Below are positions 1 through 12,800 of a stretch of DNA of 30,619 bases, piece by piece (the first letter of the stretch is position 1; each line of letters opens with the position of its first letter). The stretch is from assembly GCA_000934455.1 (NCBI GenBank), contig KN888843.1:23985-54603 (forward strand), read 5' to 3'. This DNA is from Apostichopus parvimensis. Taxonomy: Eukaryota; Echinodermata; Holothuroidea; Aspidochirotida; Stichopodidae. The position numbers and the translations under genes are program-made. The notes beneath the pieces are model-generated. The model was not told the DNA's origin, searched no databases, and saw only the letters and a program-made list of their open reading frames with translations.

Positions 1-385
1 GGGGGGGGGGGGGAGGTGGAGTTCAAAAAAAAAATCCTGTATAAAGTGCACATCACGGGCATATCTAGAGCGATAGGGAACACGTCCTACAACCCCCCTC
101 TACCACCCCTCCCCCACTCCCTACGCTTCATGAATGAACCAAACTTTAATTTATGAATGTTTTAATTTTTGCATGAATTTCAAAGTTGCATGAATTTCAA
201 ATAAAACCAGGGTGGTACATTCACCATTTGTCAAAGGGGGTTGATCTATTTCGAGATCGACTCGGCTTCTTGCTACTGACTGCAGTGACTAGCTGAGCAA
301 CCTTTCGAAAATAAACCAACAGAATTTAAAACTGTATATTGTTACTGGCTGGGATTGCACGTACCCCAGAAACTGCAGCACTTTG
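1..385. other. Flank with poly-G start and small tandem duplication
   Basis: The window starts with 13 G. A 15-bp unit, TGCATGAATTTCAAA, occurs twice near 170-201. No gene is seen. Confidence 0.5.
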
Positions 386-893
386 CAGGGGCGGATGCAG
401 GATTTGTGACAGGGGGGGGGGTTCTGACTGGTCCAGCCGCGCCTGAACGTAAGACTATCTAAGCGGAGCGCCACCATCGGTTGGCGCGGAGCGTACCAGA
501 AAATATTTGGCTTTACAAACCCCCCAGATGGCCGAAAACGGCACTTCCCGAGTATTCTAAATTGCATGCACCTAGCCTGAAATATGGATCTCATGTCTGC
601 AATTTCTCAATTGATGAGAAAAAAACAATCTATCAAATATGGTAATACATATCAGATGAGTTGAGATGGTCTGAAAATTGAGAATTTTAGGCATTTTTGG
701 CACGTGTAGCACGCGTGCACACTATAGTTCATTTGACGGAAAAGACACACCTGGCTGACTTGTAAGGATAACCGCCCTTCTGACGTCCTACATGTTTAAA
801 ATTGGCGTTTAATTTAATTATTTTTTTCTCTCTCTTTTTTGTTTGTTTTTTGGCCAAGAGCAGGGGGGTCCGGACTCCCTGGATCCGCGCCTG
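386..893. mobile_element. Probable hAT-like MITE, 508 bp
   Basis: The left end CAGGGGCGGATGCAGG and the inverted right end CAGGCGCGGATCCAGG match at 14 of 16 positions. CTTTG flanks both ends (381-385 and 894-898) as a possible 5-bp target duplication. The interior has no transposase frame, so the element would be non-autonomous. The CAGGGGCGGATCCAGG-type terminus is common in invertebrate repeats and resembles hAT ends. hAT elements usually duplicate 8 bp, so the superfamily is uncertain. Confidence 0.6.
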
Positions 894-1389
894 CTTTGTT
901 GCCAATTTGGAATAGGGTTTACGCTTACATTTTTCTTGAAGGTATCTCCGGGCCCAAGTTGGGGTCCAGGGCATAGCTACATATGGCTGTGTTCCATAGG
1001 ATATCCCTTGTTATCTCGAGTCATCGTGTTTACGAGCCAGGGCGTCACATACGCACATTCACAATCGCTGCACAGACTGACTCCTTTGTCGCAGCAAGGA
1101 AGACAAAGAGAGACAGAAAAGACAGATACACGCATTTCCTTCTGAAGGCATTTATTGACAAATGAACATCAAGCCTGTTACAAATATGCCTATAATTTCG
1201 TTTATAAGAGCCATTTGAGGGACAAAAGTGGAAATCTGTTCACATTTTATGACAATAAGAAGTGAATGTTACAGTTTCTCGCCGGTTTGTCACATCTGTT
1301 GCAAGCAGATGCTGCGTGGCAAGCAAATCACCTACTACAACGCTAACAACTATGTCATAATCCAAGAACTTCATACTGAATCAAGTAAC
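894..1389. repeat. Flank with fragment of the TTTGACCT-family repeat
   Basis: The segment about 1010-1080 (TCGTGTTTACGAGCCAGG then CACATACGCACATTCACA) matches the right end of repeat copies at 11390-11440 and 28715-28770. The rest is unassigned; the short open frames here look random. Confidence 0.45.
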
Positions 1390-1702
1390 GCTGGTTTCAC
1401 GCATAGTGTACCGAACCAAAAGAAGATGGTTGGCACATAGTGAGTTAGCCGAACCCAGTCAAGATGGTTCAACGTATAGTAGACATAGCTACGAGAGGCT
1501 GCTTTCATGCATGGTAGACTGAGCCAACTGGTTTAACATGGTATACCTAGCCAAGTTGAGATGACTTAACGCATAGTGAGCTTAGCTATTTGAGGCTGGT
1601 TTTATGCATGCCAGCCGGCAGCAGGTTGAGTCACTTAAGGCTGATTTAATGCTGGTATACTGAGCAAGCTTGAGATCATTTAATGCATTAGTGGGCTGAG
1701 AC
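1390..1702. repeat. Degenerate minisatellite, about nine units of about 34 bp
   Basis: Units resemble GTTTAACGCATAGTGAGC followed by TTAGCCAAGTTGAGATG. Starts fall near 1390, 1428, 1466, 1500, 1530, 1563, 1597 and beyond. Units vary in length (30-45) and have diverged, so the array is old. Confidence 0.6.
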
Positions 1703-4700
1703 GGGGACTGCCTACGCTGTTTATCAAGACAATTGACTCAAGGACCCTTACGAATAATCCACCAACATCAATAGACCATTCACTTTGGTACCAACTTCCT
1801 TAAAATTGTATAAACTTTAAAGGCTTCGTTATCGCAGTACGGAAGTAACCTTGGGTTGACATGCAAGGTAAACTTATCCTTCAGACATGGTTTGAGAGAT
1901 GGGGATTAGGCAATTGCCACCCCACACCCCGTTTGCATGGGAATGGTGGGGGGGGGGGTGCAAACATTTTGAAAACTATTGTGAAACACTTTCACCTTGT
2001 GTAGATTTTAAAGCAAAATCCTCTTGCCTCCCGAACAAACTTGGTTACGTACACCTACAAAAAGCATCCTCAGTTAGCGAATTCTGCGTCTATGATGAGA
2101 ATGGAAGCATGCATTATTTAACTGGTGGAATACTGCTGGTATCAAGACCAGTTAAATACAATATCACTCAAGCGTACACTTCCCATGCCAATATCTCTCT
2201 TATCTTATTATTGAATGCCAAGAAATAACAACACTAAGATTACTTGTGCAATGAACTGATCATTGCATACTGTACATAGTATCGCATAATACAACCACAC
2301 ACTGAATAACCAACCAATGCAAACAACTATCACGTCACTTTGTTAAGAGTGTGAATTCAAACATACAATATGGGACCAACTTTCCTTAGTACAACTAATG
2401 TACTATATGCAGACCTTACCTATGATATACTTACTGGTTTTGCTATGTCTGTTATATTATTTAGACTATTATCAAAACCTCATTCTTCTGCAGTGTATAT
2501 CTGCTACTTCCATCTAGTTTACCCATATTTTACATCTCTCTTTGCTTTTTTTTTCTCTACAATGGTCTGTCCCTTTTTCGATTCACCTTTTCATTTAGGT
2601 TAACTTACAGCTGACCATGGCATGCCCAACGAGTCTTACATAACAATCACCCATCCTCAGAATCGTCTCAACGACTCCTCAGCCGGCACACTGATTAGCA
2701 ACGATACACACAAAGAAAGAAAGAATTTTGTATTAAAAGATCACAAATGGAGTACACAAAAGCTATGAACAATTTTTAAAGCAATTGTGTGACAAACAGC
2801 AAGCATGACATTTGATAAAAATCTCAATCTGGCGTGTCCTGGAAATATTACTCGCTACAACAGTAGGTGGTTGTAGCATAAATGAATGCAAAAAAAAAAA
2901 AAAAAAATTAAAGCAGGAAAATTTACCGAATCGCTCATAGCTTAGTTTGAAGGAAAACAAAGCAAATAGGAGAGATGGTTCTACTACTGAAATATAAATT
3001 AAATCTACTGAAGGTTTGGCTTGGGACAAGACATTAGATGGAGCTTATCTGAATTATTTTAAGTTCAAACTACTAACAATGGTCTGTTGCTTGCTTTCTT
3101 ACAGATTATTAATAACGATCACAGTGAACTGAAAAGCAAACATCTACTGTTGCAATATTACTTGCTATGCTGGATACAAGCGACCTATGCTTACAAGCAC
3201 AAATTTTTCAGAGCATTATACACAACTTAAAAGTAACAAAAAAATTGCTTACTTCATCAATAAGGTAGGTCTCATTAACACTATTGCCTGTTCAAAATGT
3301 TATTTATCACTAGCGAAAAATACAGAATTAACCTTTAACTAAAGCAATCAGTAAACAGTGGCTTAAAATTCTGAACAGGGGCAGCATGGATATGTGTTAA
3401 TGTTGTCCAAATTATGACTGAGAAGAGAATTCTACAAACCACTGTTACTAACACCAAGTATACCTCACTAGACATCCACTTAAATTGGAAGGTTATTACA
3501 CAGAAAATCCTTTATCACTGGATGAATGTAACTAAATCATCATAAACACCACCCTCACAAGTTATACAAAAGACCACATTTGTGGGCTGTTTCAGCTGTG
3601 GACCTCTTTAGGTTATGTTAAATTCCAAACAATGTAGTCTTGTGGTACTTGTCTACCACTGCCAGAAATTAAAATTTTCCACAAATATGAAATTCTTACC
3701 AGAATATTTATCTATTCAGTCCCAAAGTCTTTACTGATATGGGAATAACCACTATGACTACACCATAAAGGCTGCAAAAATCCTGATTACACAACTTTTA
3801 AACTATTTAATAATTTGTCAGATATAAGAAACATACAAATCTCAACTTGAAAACCCTCACTGTGGAAACTCTTTAATGCAAATTGTTGTACATGCAATGT
3901 CTAGTACTTGCTAAATGAAGTGATAGAGGAAATTTCTTATACTCAGAAAAATCGTGTTCACCATTTACAGAGGTGGCATATGACTGCTATGTAAATATTG
4001 ACAGAGTTATGATAAATATCAATACTACTGTCAATAGTTGGTAGAACCGTTTACATATCTCTTATGCAAACAGGATGTACAGTGGCCCTTAGACTCTTCA
4101 ATTACATCATGTTTAACAATACTACAATACTACTAAGCTGAAATGGTTTTAATCAGCTAGACATATATAGAAACCCTTTCTTACCATACCAGTTTATCTG
4201 CAACTATTTTAACATTTCCATAAATAGACTAGCTGGATCATCTACTACTTAGCTAAGCAGGAAGGTTCTTCAAGCAAAGGGCAGTTGTAGATTTATCGTA
4301 AATGTATTCCTTAGAACAATTATAGTTACTCAGCCAAGAAGAAAAGACGATTATTGGGAGAGAAGTACATCTCAAAAAGGTTTGTTTCTAATAGTTTTTA
4401 TCAGGCAGAAACAACTACTGTACTGTAAAGCATGCAAACATATTAGTTATAACAGCACATAGGGTCCTTTTCACAGATAAAATGCACACAACAACTAATA
4501 TTAATGTATGTCCACCAGACTCCACATCTGGATTGAGTCTTCAGGGAGTGACTAACTGCCTCCAAAAAAAATCAATAAATAAAGAGAAATTAATTAAGTC
4601 ATAATTAATGAGCTTGTCCATTTCAAGCTTATTCCAAAATGAATGCTTGTAGTTCCTTAGTCCAAAAGATGGGGAACAGAAAAGCTTTCTTTGCAATCCA

Positions 4701-5625
4701 ATCATTTTTCTGTTGAGTGTTCAACAATGAGTTTGTATGGAGTCCCTTAACACACAACTCCATTCCAAAGTCTGGACCAAATATGGATTCATAATGTTAT
4801 CTTCTTATCAAGTCCTTTGCAGAATGCTTTGGCCACAAATTCCACTGAAGATATTTCTAAGGCTTCTCTCTCTCTCCATAGAAATAGATACGAACACTGG
4901 TTGGCGATGATATCCTTCAAACCACTAAAGAGAAGCATCCAAAGGTATAAAGTGATTTCATGAAACCACAAAAGGAGATCATTTTCTGCATACATAACTC
5001 TCCAGCTGAATTTAAGTCGGCACCATGCTCAATGTTCCATCAATGTTAGGTGCTTCCATTTGCCAATGACACCAAATCAACGAGTTTAATGTAGAAGTCG
5101 TATTCTCGTCATGACAGCGACAATTTTTTAATTTGTGGAAAGAAATGAAAAATCATAAACTGTGACCACAAAAAATTGACTGATAACTAGCTGTTTGATC
5201 ACCGGGAGATACATCATCTCACTGACATCCCGTACTTACTGTCACTAGTTTGATATATCTATATATAAATTCATTGTTTACTGTTAACTAATGCATAGCT
5301 ACATCATTATTAAAAGGTTACATTCCTAACTGAATAGAACAGTAATCAACCCATATGAATTAACATAAATTATAATATTTGATACCATTATTACAAAACC
5401 TTCCTCCTCATCCTTGGTTTAGTAGAGTAGGGAAGTTATGCTCTCACTTTACATAGAAGGAAAGCTCCCCCAGTTGCATTGAGATGGTTCGGCACAGATA
5501 AACAAGTCCCTTTTAATAAATCACACTAAGTAGGTTACATGTTTTTCTATTTTTTACTTTTTTTTTTATGTTTTTTGTTTTGTGTGTTTCGGACAGTGAG
5601 CATTACGATCCTAACATAAGAATTA
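1703..5625. other. AT-rich 3' flank without a convincing gene
   Basis: It holds only short frames, none with recognisable motifs. Landmarks are an 11-base poly-G at 1948-1958, a perfect 12-bp inverted repeat at 2115-2158, and a poly-A run near 2890-2907. It may include alternative longer 3' UTR of the FAM120-like gene, since no other gene boundary is visible. Confidence 0.5.
2115..2158. repeat. Inverted repeat, 12-bp perfect arms
   Basis: TATTTAACTGGT at 2115-2126 pairs with ACCAGTTAAATA at 2147-2158 across a 20-base loop. It is not followed by any gene on the plus strand; function unknown. Confidence 0.6.
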
Positions 5626-5631
5626 TTTATT
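5626..5631 (-). terminator. Candidate polyadenylation signal AATAAA
   Basis: This is the first exact AATAAA I see downstream of the stop on the minus strand, giving a 3' UTR near 0.65 kb. An ATTAAA at 6227-6232 is only about 40 nt after the stop and less likely. Other AATAAA copies lie further left. Confidence 0.3.
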
Positions 5632-6272
5632 GGACAAATAGTGGCATGATCAAAAGTTTTTTGTTTTTACGAGATCTACATAAAAAAAAAGGAGGAAACC
5701 CTTGATGAGACGGACAATCTTCTCGGTCGTGTTATGGACAAATAGAGAATGCAAAGATAAAATATACAGATTTAATTTAGGGGATTCAATGTAAAACATA
5801 CATTCACTGACTGCATCCAGAGAGCAATGAAGGTATCATTGCACCTTGATTAACACTACCTGTTCTCATGATAATATGCACTGCTTGCATCAACTAAAAT
5901 AATCACTGAAACTTACCATCACCCCACCCCCCCTCCCCCTTCCCCATCTAATGTAACACAAGAGGACACTTAAAATATGTGTGGTTCCTTCATTATTATT
6001 CTTCAATAACAACTGAAGAAATCAAGCATGACTGATGTGCCTAAAATGTTCCAATTGCCTACATTTTATGATTTTTATGTTTGTTTCTTGTTTTTCGTTG
6101 TTCTTCAACCTGTGTCAAGCCAAGCTCTAAAAGTGGTAACGTTACAATACCGAAAGTAAAAAGAAATCAAAAAACACCTTTTCAAGGTTGCCTTCTTATA
6201 CAAAATACAACATGTACAAAATTGTTTTTAATTTGCAACTGTACATCAATGAAATACTGTGCAGGTTTTGTT
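5626..6272 (-). other. Putative 3' UTR of the FAM120-like gene
   Basis: This is the AT-rich sequence following the TGA. Reading the minus strand it has several TGTA motifs soon after the stop (TGTACAGT, TGTACATG), Pumilio-like but not matching the full consensus. It has no long open frame of interest. The real 3' end is not determined by sequence alone. Confidence 0.45.
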
Positions 6273-6812
6273 TCAATCCAAGCTGGACTGTTCCATGGAC
6301 TGAATCTGTGCAGCAGTATTTGTATCCTCCAACTCTGAACTAAAGTTTGCATTGTCGCCATTGAATTGTCCACTCGCTTGGAAGCTGGGCAAGTCGTAGC
6401 CTCCCTCGTAGGGCTCTTGTGGCTGGGCGTTGTCCATGTCACTCGGTGAGACACGGAACTCTCCGACTGGGAAGTCTGGCTCACCCCCACTGTTACTGTA
6501 CATGGGTGTCATCTGGTCGTCTCCAGAACTAGATGCTGAGCTGCTCTCGTCATAGTTGTCTCCGTTATCATCTTCCACCTCCTCCTCCTCTTCGGGTTCA
6601 GCTGCTGCTACTTTACCGACCCTCTTCTCCGGCGAGTCGGCCTGAATGGTGACGCCACGGCCACGAGCTTTGCCTTTAGCAATTAAGCTTGGTCTGTTCC
6701 CTGCAGGAGGGACACCGGGCTTGCTATTGATATTGTTGTTCCTTCTCTTGTTTTGTTTCTGCTTGAAGTAGCGTCTTTGCTGAGGGGCTTGGGTAAGACC
6801 AAGCATTGGAGG
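6273..6812 (-). CDS. FAM120A-like: FAM120-like terminal exon e17 with stop
   Basis: The exon has 540 nt, phase 0, 179 codons plus TGA at 6273-6275. The acceptor is CTCTTAG|CCTCCA. It encodes a basic tract (QRRYFKQKQNKRRNNN), a KGKARGRG motif, then an acidic tract (EPEEEEEVEDDNGDN, window residues about 824-838) and a Ser-rich run. It ends in an acidic, Gln/Asn/Ser-rich tail finishing MEQSSLD. It is predicted disordered throughout. The basic RGR part recalls the vertebrate RGRG segment; the acidic cluster has no obvious vertebrate counterpart I can recall. Confidence 0.92.
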   Translation of the reverse strand, partial: PPMLGLTQAPQQRRYFKQKQNKRRNNNINSKPGVPPAGNRPSLIAKGKARGRGVTIQADSPEKRVGKVAAAEPEEEEEVEDDNGDNYDESSSASSSGDDQMTPMYSNSGGEPDFPVGEFRVSPSDMDNAQPQEPYEGGYDLPSFQASGQFNGDNANFSSELEDTNTAAQIQSMEQSSLD

Positions 6813-9800
6813 CTAAGAGGGAGAAACAAAACGTGTGCACAAGTGAGTAGGTACTGAGCATTCAGTGCAACAACAAGAACCTAATCGGTAGATTACTGAT
6901 GGATCAAGCCAAGTTCAAAACTTCTTCCTAGTTTGATATTTTCCCAAACAAGAAAAAAACAAACAGAAAGCCAACAGGCTTAGTAAGTATTTGTCATATT
7001 TCATATGAGAACATTTAATGTTACTGTGCACACAATGGTTTTAATTTTGACTGCAGACCACCTTTGAATATAGAGCTGGATTCCTTTCCATCCCCTTCCT
7101 CATTCCCCTCTACCCTGCCAGAATAAAACATTGAATCCTGCAGGAAGTGGTAACCTCCCTTGTGACATTGATGCCCAGAAGTCTGATTGAATGTCACAAT
7201 CTACATTAGGGTGACTTCAGTCCCCCCCTCATCTTAGCAGTATTGCAAGTATTTGCAATGAATTTACCATTTTGCTGACCATCTGTTTATTTGATAAAGT
7301 CATCATTTACTAGCCCAACAAATGTGCACAGTTTTGGTTATCATTTCAGGCTGATGAATTGAGTAATAAAATAATCTGACAGTTTGTCAGTTGAACAACC
7401 GTAGGCTTGACCATCATCTAGTGTATCCATTTTACATGTGGAGTGTTACACAGATCCGAAACATGAGACACGGGGAAACAAATTAAAACAGCATGATAGC
7501 ACTGGCTACACTAAAAGTGATTGCCATAAACTGTACCAGCTAACAATGTATAGTTATTGCATTAAAGAATAGTAACTTTTTCCTTCCCTTGGAAGTCCTT
7601 GCACTAAATCGAAAACCACATTTGAACCAGGGCCTGGGTAGTGTACTCAAAACACCCTCCAGTTGTTTCATTTAGGTGAGATTCCTTTTGTAAACAGCGG
7701 TGTAACTGGAGTCTTTGAAGGTATCAGCATATGTAAAATTTAACTCTAATTATACCCGTGTATAATTAAAACCACCCCAATATCATTTTCAAAGAGGGAA
7801 CTTGCTGACATGAGTCGAGAATGAGGACACTGTTTAAGCAGGTAATTGTATGAATGCAAGTAGATAAGTTCACATTTGTGGGTATACTTTACAGTTAACC
7901 ACCTTGCTTAAAAAATGGCAGAGCAAACAGGGATTGGTGGATTAAACATTGTACGATGTTATCCAACAGATCACAACGAGGTATTATCCATTCCATAAGT
8001 TTCCATCTGTTAATTGAAGAACATATTGTACACAAACATTATTGCAACAACCATAAGCAAATTGCAGTTTTGTGAGTAACATACCATGGGAGTAGGTTGA
8101 TATCCCCACATAGGGGCCATGCCTGGACCTTGTGGGTAGAACTGGGCGGGAAACTGAAAACTCATAGGATCATAGGCCATGGGTCCTCCTCCTCCACGGC
8201 CCATGTTGGGCCTTACTCCCATGCCTTCTGAACGCCCATGGGGGAGAAGACCCTGCTGACTCCCGTATCCACTGTAAGAGGCGAGAAATAACTGGCATCA
8301 AGATGGAGATTCAGTTTGTTGATGAAACTGGGTACAATGCCATGTACAACCAAACACATTCAAAGTAACCTATCCTGTCTAAACTCATGACACTGGTACT
8401 TTGGCTGATCAACATGGTATAGAAGGTCTACTCTGTGCAAACAATCACATTTATTGCAATATACAATAGTTATAGTATTAATCACATTGTACCACATTGG
8501 ACATGTCACTCAAACATCTTCTCAACACCAACAACCAACATCAAAAAGTAAACTGGCTTAGTGATTCCTTGTCACATTTTATATGTTAACATTCAATAAT
8601 AACAGTGTTACTTGCGCACAGCTGTTGCAAGTTGTACCAGATACTACCAACTTTAATTTTCCATTTAAAGATAAATTTATGGAAGTCAGTACTGACTGAG
8701 CCAGGCTTAGAGTGCACCCCTTCTAACATTTATGAGTACTAGGATAAGGCTGTGTTTATTCATCAGGTACAATGTCAAATAGGCAGTGACTCTTTAAAAA
8801 TCCACATTTTGTATCAAGCAAGGAAGGACACTCATATCAAACTTACACTTAAGATACCATCCTGCAGTCATGTAAAGGTAAAATAAAATCACACACAAGA
8901 ATTTTTAGGCATAAAAGATTGCCTACTAACATTTTTGTTTGGAACAATCCTGAAATGCAGGTTGAAGCACTTTTTATAAAGAGTGTAGTTACCTTTTTGG
9001 TCTGCGTCCATCACTGCCGGCCCACTCACCGACAACCATACCAGCAACTTCCAATTGTCCACCGGGGCCTTGAACTTGCTTCTTCACTAAAGAATATGAA
9101 AGCATTGAGGCAATTAGCACATTGTGTAACTACATTCACATCAAGCCACGAACCTCAGAAAACAGCCTAGCCAGATTTTCAAAGTAAAAATATAAAGAGT
9201 CATTTATGTACTTTCAAAATCTTCAACACTGAGAAACGAGAAACATCTAAAAATATAAGAGTTTATACAAAATGGAAATAAAACAGTGCTTGTAAGTATG
9301 ATTTGTTTGTACTAAATGTACAAAGGAAATGAGTTAGTCAAACAAATATCAAATTATGGCATAACCATGGAGGTTTCAAAGTGGACTTTTTATCATCACC
9401 TTTGCAAACCTATGGATGAAGCAGATAGAAATTTAATCACATGTGGAGAAACTAAGGTGATGACAGTAATTCTCAGAAATTGCAGCCAGATTGACATTTT
9501 AACTATTCAGTACTTTGATAGTTGGACGATTTCAAAGATCAATTTAGTGTACTTCACACTGACCAGATGGCAACAGAACATGTGTCAAGCTAATGGTCCT
9601 TATCAGGGTATCAGCTGACCAGAGTAATCTCCCTTGCAGCTGACCAGAGCAATCCCCATTGCAGCTACTGACCTTTCCATGTTTTGAAGCAAACTAGAGG
9701 ATAGATCATACTCCACTGTTTCTGGTAATACACACATATCTCCAAAACAACAACAACAGTTTGTTACCTGATGTTTGACACCAAACACGATATGTGCAAA

Positions 9801-12800
9801 AACATACATGTCATAATTATCCACAAAATATCATAGATTTCTTTCATAAGTGAAAGCTAATCCACATCTTACCATACATATTTCTGTCTCTGACCCCTGA
9901 GGATGGAGGAGGCATGGGAGCACCAGCAGGGATTGCATTGTAGTAGAAGTCAGCACCAGGTGGGTAGATAGGAGGGCCCATCATATGAGTAAAACTAGGG
10001 TTAGCAAATTTAAAGTTTCCGCCCTCAGTAATACACTGTAGCATACGTTCTGCTTTTCCAGTCAAATCAGCCTACAGGAGCAACAAGTAAATAGGTAAGA
10101 GGTGAATAAACAGAGTGGTCTCATTTGGTCATGAAATAGAAGATTAAGTTGTCATAAGCTCTTTCTACAAATAAGTAAGCTGCATCAAGAGGATAATAGT
10201 TACTTGACAAACTTAACAATGTGCAATGCATTTAACACTCACTAATACATAACACAATGAGAACACAAAAATAAATTATACTTGCAGAACATTTCCTATT
10301 ACCCCTTTCAGCCAAATGTAAGCCACACTTATAGTGTTTCCTTCAAATTGACCAATGAAATAACAGACATAGTGAACTGTGTTTACTACATAACTACTGC
10401 AACAGTTGAGTAATTTACCTTGTTATCACACAACTCCCTCAGTCTACTCCCCATCAATGCTTTTTGTAGTTTATGTTGAAACAGCTTGCCATCAAAGAAC
10501 AGCCAAGGGCAGCAGAGTTCCCATGGAATTGGAGAACCGGTGGCATCATTTACCAGCAACGCCATTTCAACACCTCTCATGAATAGGGCAGCGAGTTGTA
10601 CTCCACGAGTTGTAATACTGGCAACCTAATGTCAAGAAATAGACCAAATGTCATTTAGGTATTGATGATGTAATTAGCTTGTCTACAGGGTTTTACAGAT
10701 AAGTTTGTCTTGACATGACATGACCATTAAAAATCCACTGAAATGAAGTTAAGATTTTGATACTCATTGTCACTGCTCTTATGAGGTATAAGATTTATCA
10801 AAATCTCCATCTAGTTTACAAGGTTTTCAGACTTCAATCTCTGATAACCTCAAATTACTTTTAACCTCTTAAAAAAGCAAAAGCTTTCCTCTCTCCAGTT
10901 TATTTCTGACACCGTTAAAACCTTGCTTGCATAAGTGCACTATTATTGTAGGTCTAGCTAGCTGTAATATGATCCAGTATATGATCTGAAGGCAAGGATA
11001 CACAGGGTAGCTTCACTAAATTGCATGAAGATTAATTATGATGAAAAATAATGAATCATCCAAACTTGACCGCTTGAGACGACCAGTAAGCCAATTAGCT
11101 CAATGATTCCTTGCCATATTTGAGAAGATTCAACAGTAACACTGAAGCCAGGAGTTTTAAGGTGAGCATAATTGATCAACTGGGTTCCTGCAGTAATGAG
11201 GACTAACATATCGACTGTCTAGTCTGTTCATCTTTGACTTTGAGTATTTGTACGTTTACAAGGTTTTCGGACTTTGACCTCTGTTGACCTCAACAACATT
11301 GTAGGATTGTTCTACTCAATAACAGTCATCCATAAAACACATATGAAGTTTAGGCATAATGTACTTTTTTGATTTTTAGTGTTTACAAGCCAAGGTGCTA
11401 CACACAGACACTTATAACCACTCCCATCACTATTACATGTATCTTTTTTTGCCTTTGACAAGCAGGGTCGGTTTCATATTTATTAGGGATGCATGACAGA
11501 TGGATATTATCACTTAAGACGGTTAGCATTGATTTCTAAATTGTTTTTCCAATGAAGCTGTCTGTTTTCACTGGTAATTTGCAGCTCAAATACCACTTTA
11601 GTTAAACTAACCAGACAAACATGTGTACAAAGTTCAGCCCACAGTGAAATAGGGATCAGATTGTACCTGTTATTAGTTAATAGCATATAATTAGGGTTAA
11701 CATGAAAGACAAGAGGGTAACATTGTATTACCTGTAGCTCATGGAGGGCTCTGGTGTCATTTAGGATGGGGGAGACACTCTGGGCTAGGAAAGCTTCAAG
11801 TTCGTGTTTGAATAAAACAGGGGGACGTAATTGGTACATGTACCTGGAATGATAACATAATCAATGATTACATTTTGCTGAGATAGTGGTTTGAAAACGA
11901 ACATAAAAATATCAGCAATATAAGCTACTCCCAATAGGGTTGAAATGTTAATGATAAATGGGTTGCATGACAAAAGTATAAATATAAAACAAGGAACGAG
12001 ACCTCCCCAATGGAGGGGAAAGAAGCATCATTTTGAAATATTATTTCATATATGATTGTTATATACTACAAAAAGTAGGTTCATTTTTCACATGAGTATA
12101 TTTTCACTCAACAATCGGGTAACCTTACATAGACCAAACTTCTGATTTATACCCTTTAAAATTTGAATTCCTATTTTAGAGCAGCAGCAATGACAGAGGG
12201 GTTCTTATCCCAAGTGAAATTGTGAAATAAATTCCTATTACAATTGGTTGCTAGTTTGTCAATAGACATTGTTTAAAAACAGAGTGGCTCAAAGGCCTAC
12301 AACTGACCATCTGATAGCTTGGCACAAAGCATCTTCAAAACATTTTAGTATGGTTATTCCATGGCCGATTTTTCTAATGGAAATAAAGTTGACTGTGACT
12401 TAACAGTATCTGTTTGATACACACAAGGTCTGTTTGATACACACAAGTAAATGTTAATGAAGGAACTGACAGGCCATAAACCGTTTCTGTTCAACATTTC
12501 ACATAATTCCACAATGTTCAGTTGACTACGATAAAAAATGCCAAATTTGACGATTCAAATATTTATGAATAGTAATTCTATATATTTGCAGGAAGTGTTA
12601 CTAAAATGTAACTCCAATACTCACCTTAGAATACAGCACATAACTAGAGCATGTCTGGGAACATAGGAGGGCTTCAACATAGAGGGCGAGTCACTCCCTA
12701 AGCAGGAGAGGAAGGCCCGCAGACGTGTGGTTTTGTCCTCTGGTTCTCTACCAAGCCAGAGCCTCTGTATAGGAGGGACCACCCACTCCAGAGGTTCAGC

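Larger units (their letters stand above)
10626..11731 (-). other. Intron 12 (e12-e13)
   Basis: GT-AG, 1,106 nt, largely repeat. It has a TTTGACCT-family fragment around 10795-10875, a composite copy at 11085-11440, and a SINE-like tail at 11545-11591. Confidence 0.9.

Noticed and set aside
843-1165. Overlapping plus-strand frames after the poly-T tract
   Set aside because: They run across the transposon end and a repeat fragment, without coding character.
1899-2228. 109-codon plus-strand frame in the 3' flank
   Set aside because: It crosses a poly-G run and an inverted repeat. Composition and motifs do not look coding and no homologue is recognised.
6081-6490. Open frames overlapping the terminal exon (plus 6081-6338, minus 6182-6490)
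   Set aside because: These are shadow frames of e17 and its 3' UTR; the e17 frame is fixed by splice phase and the family-like basic tract.
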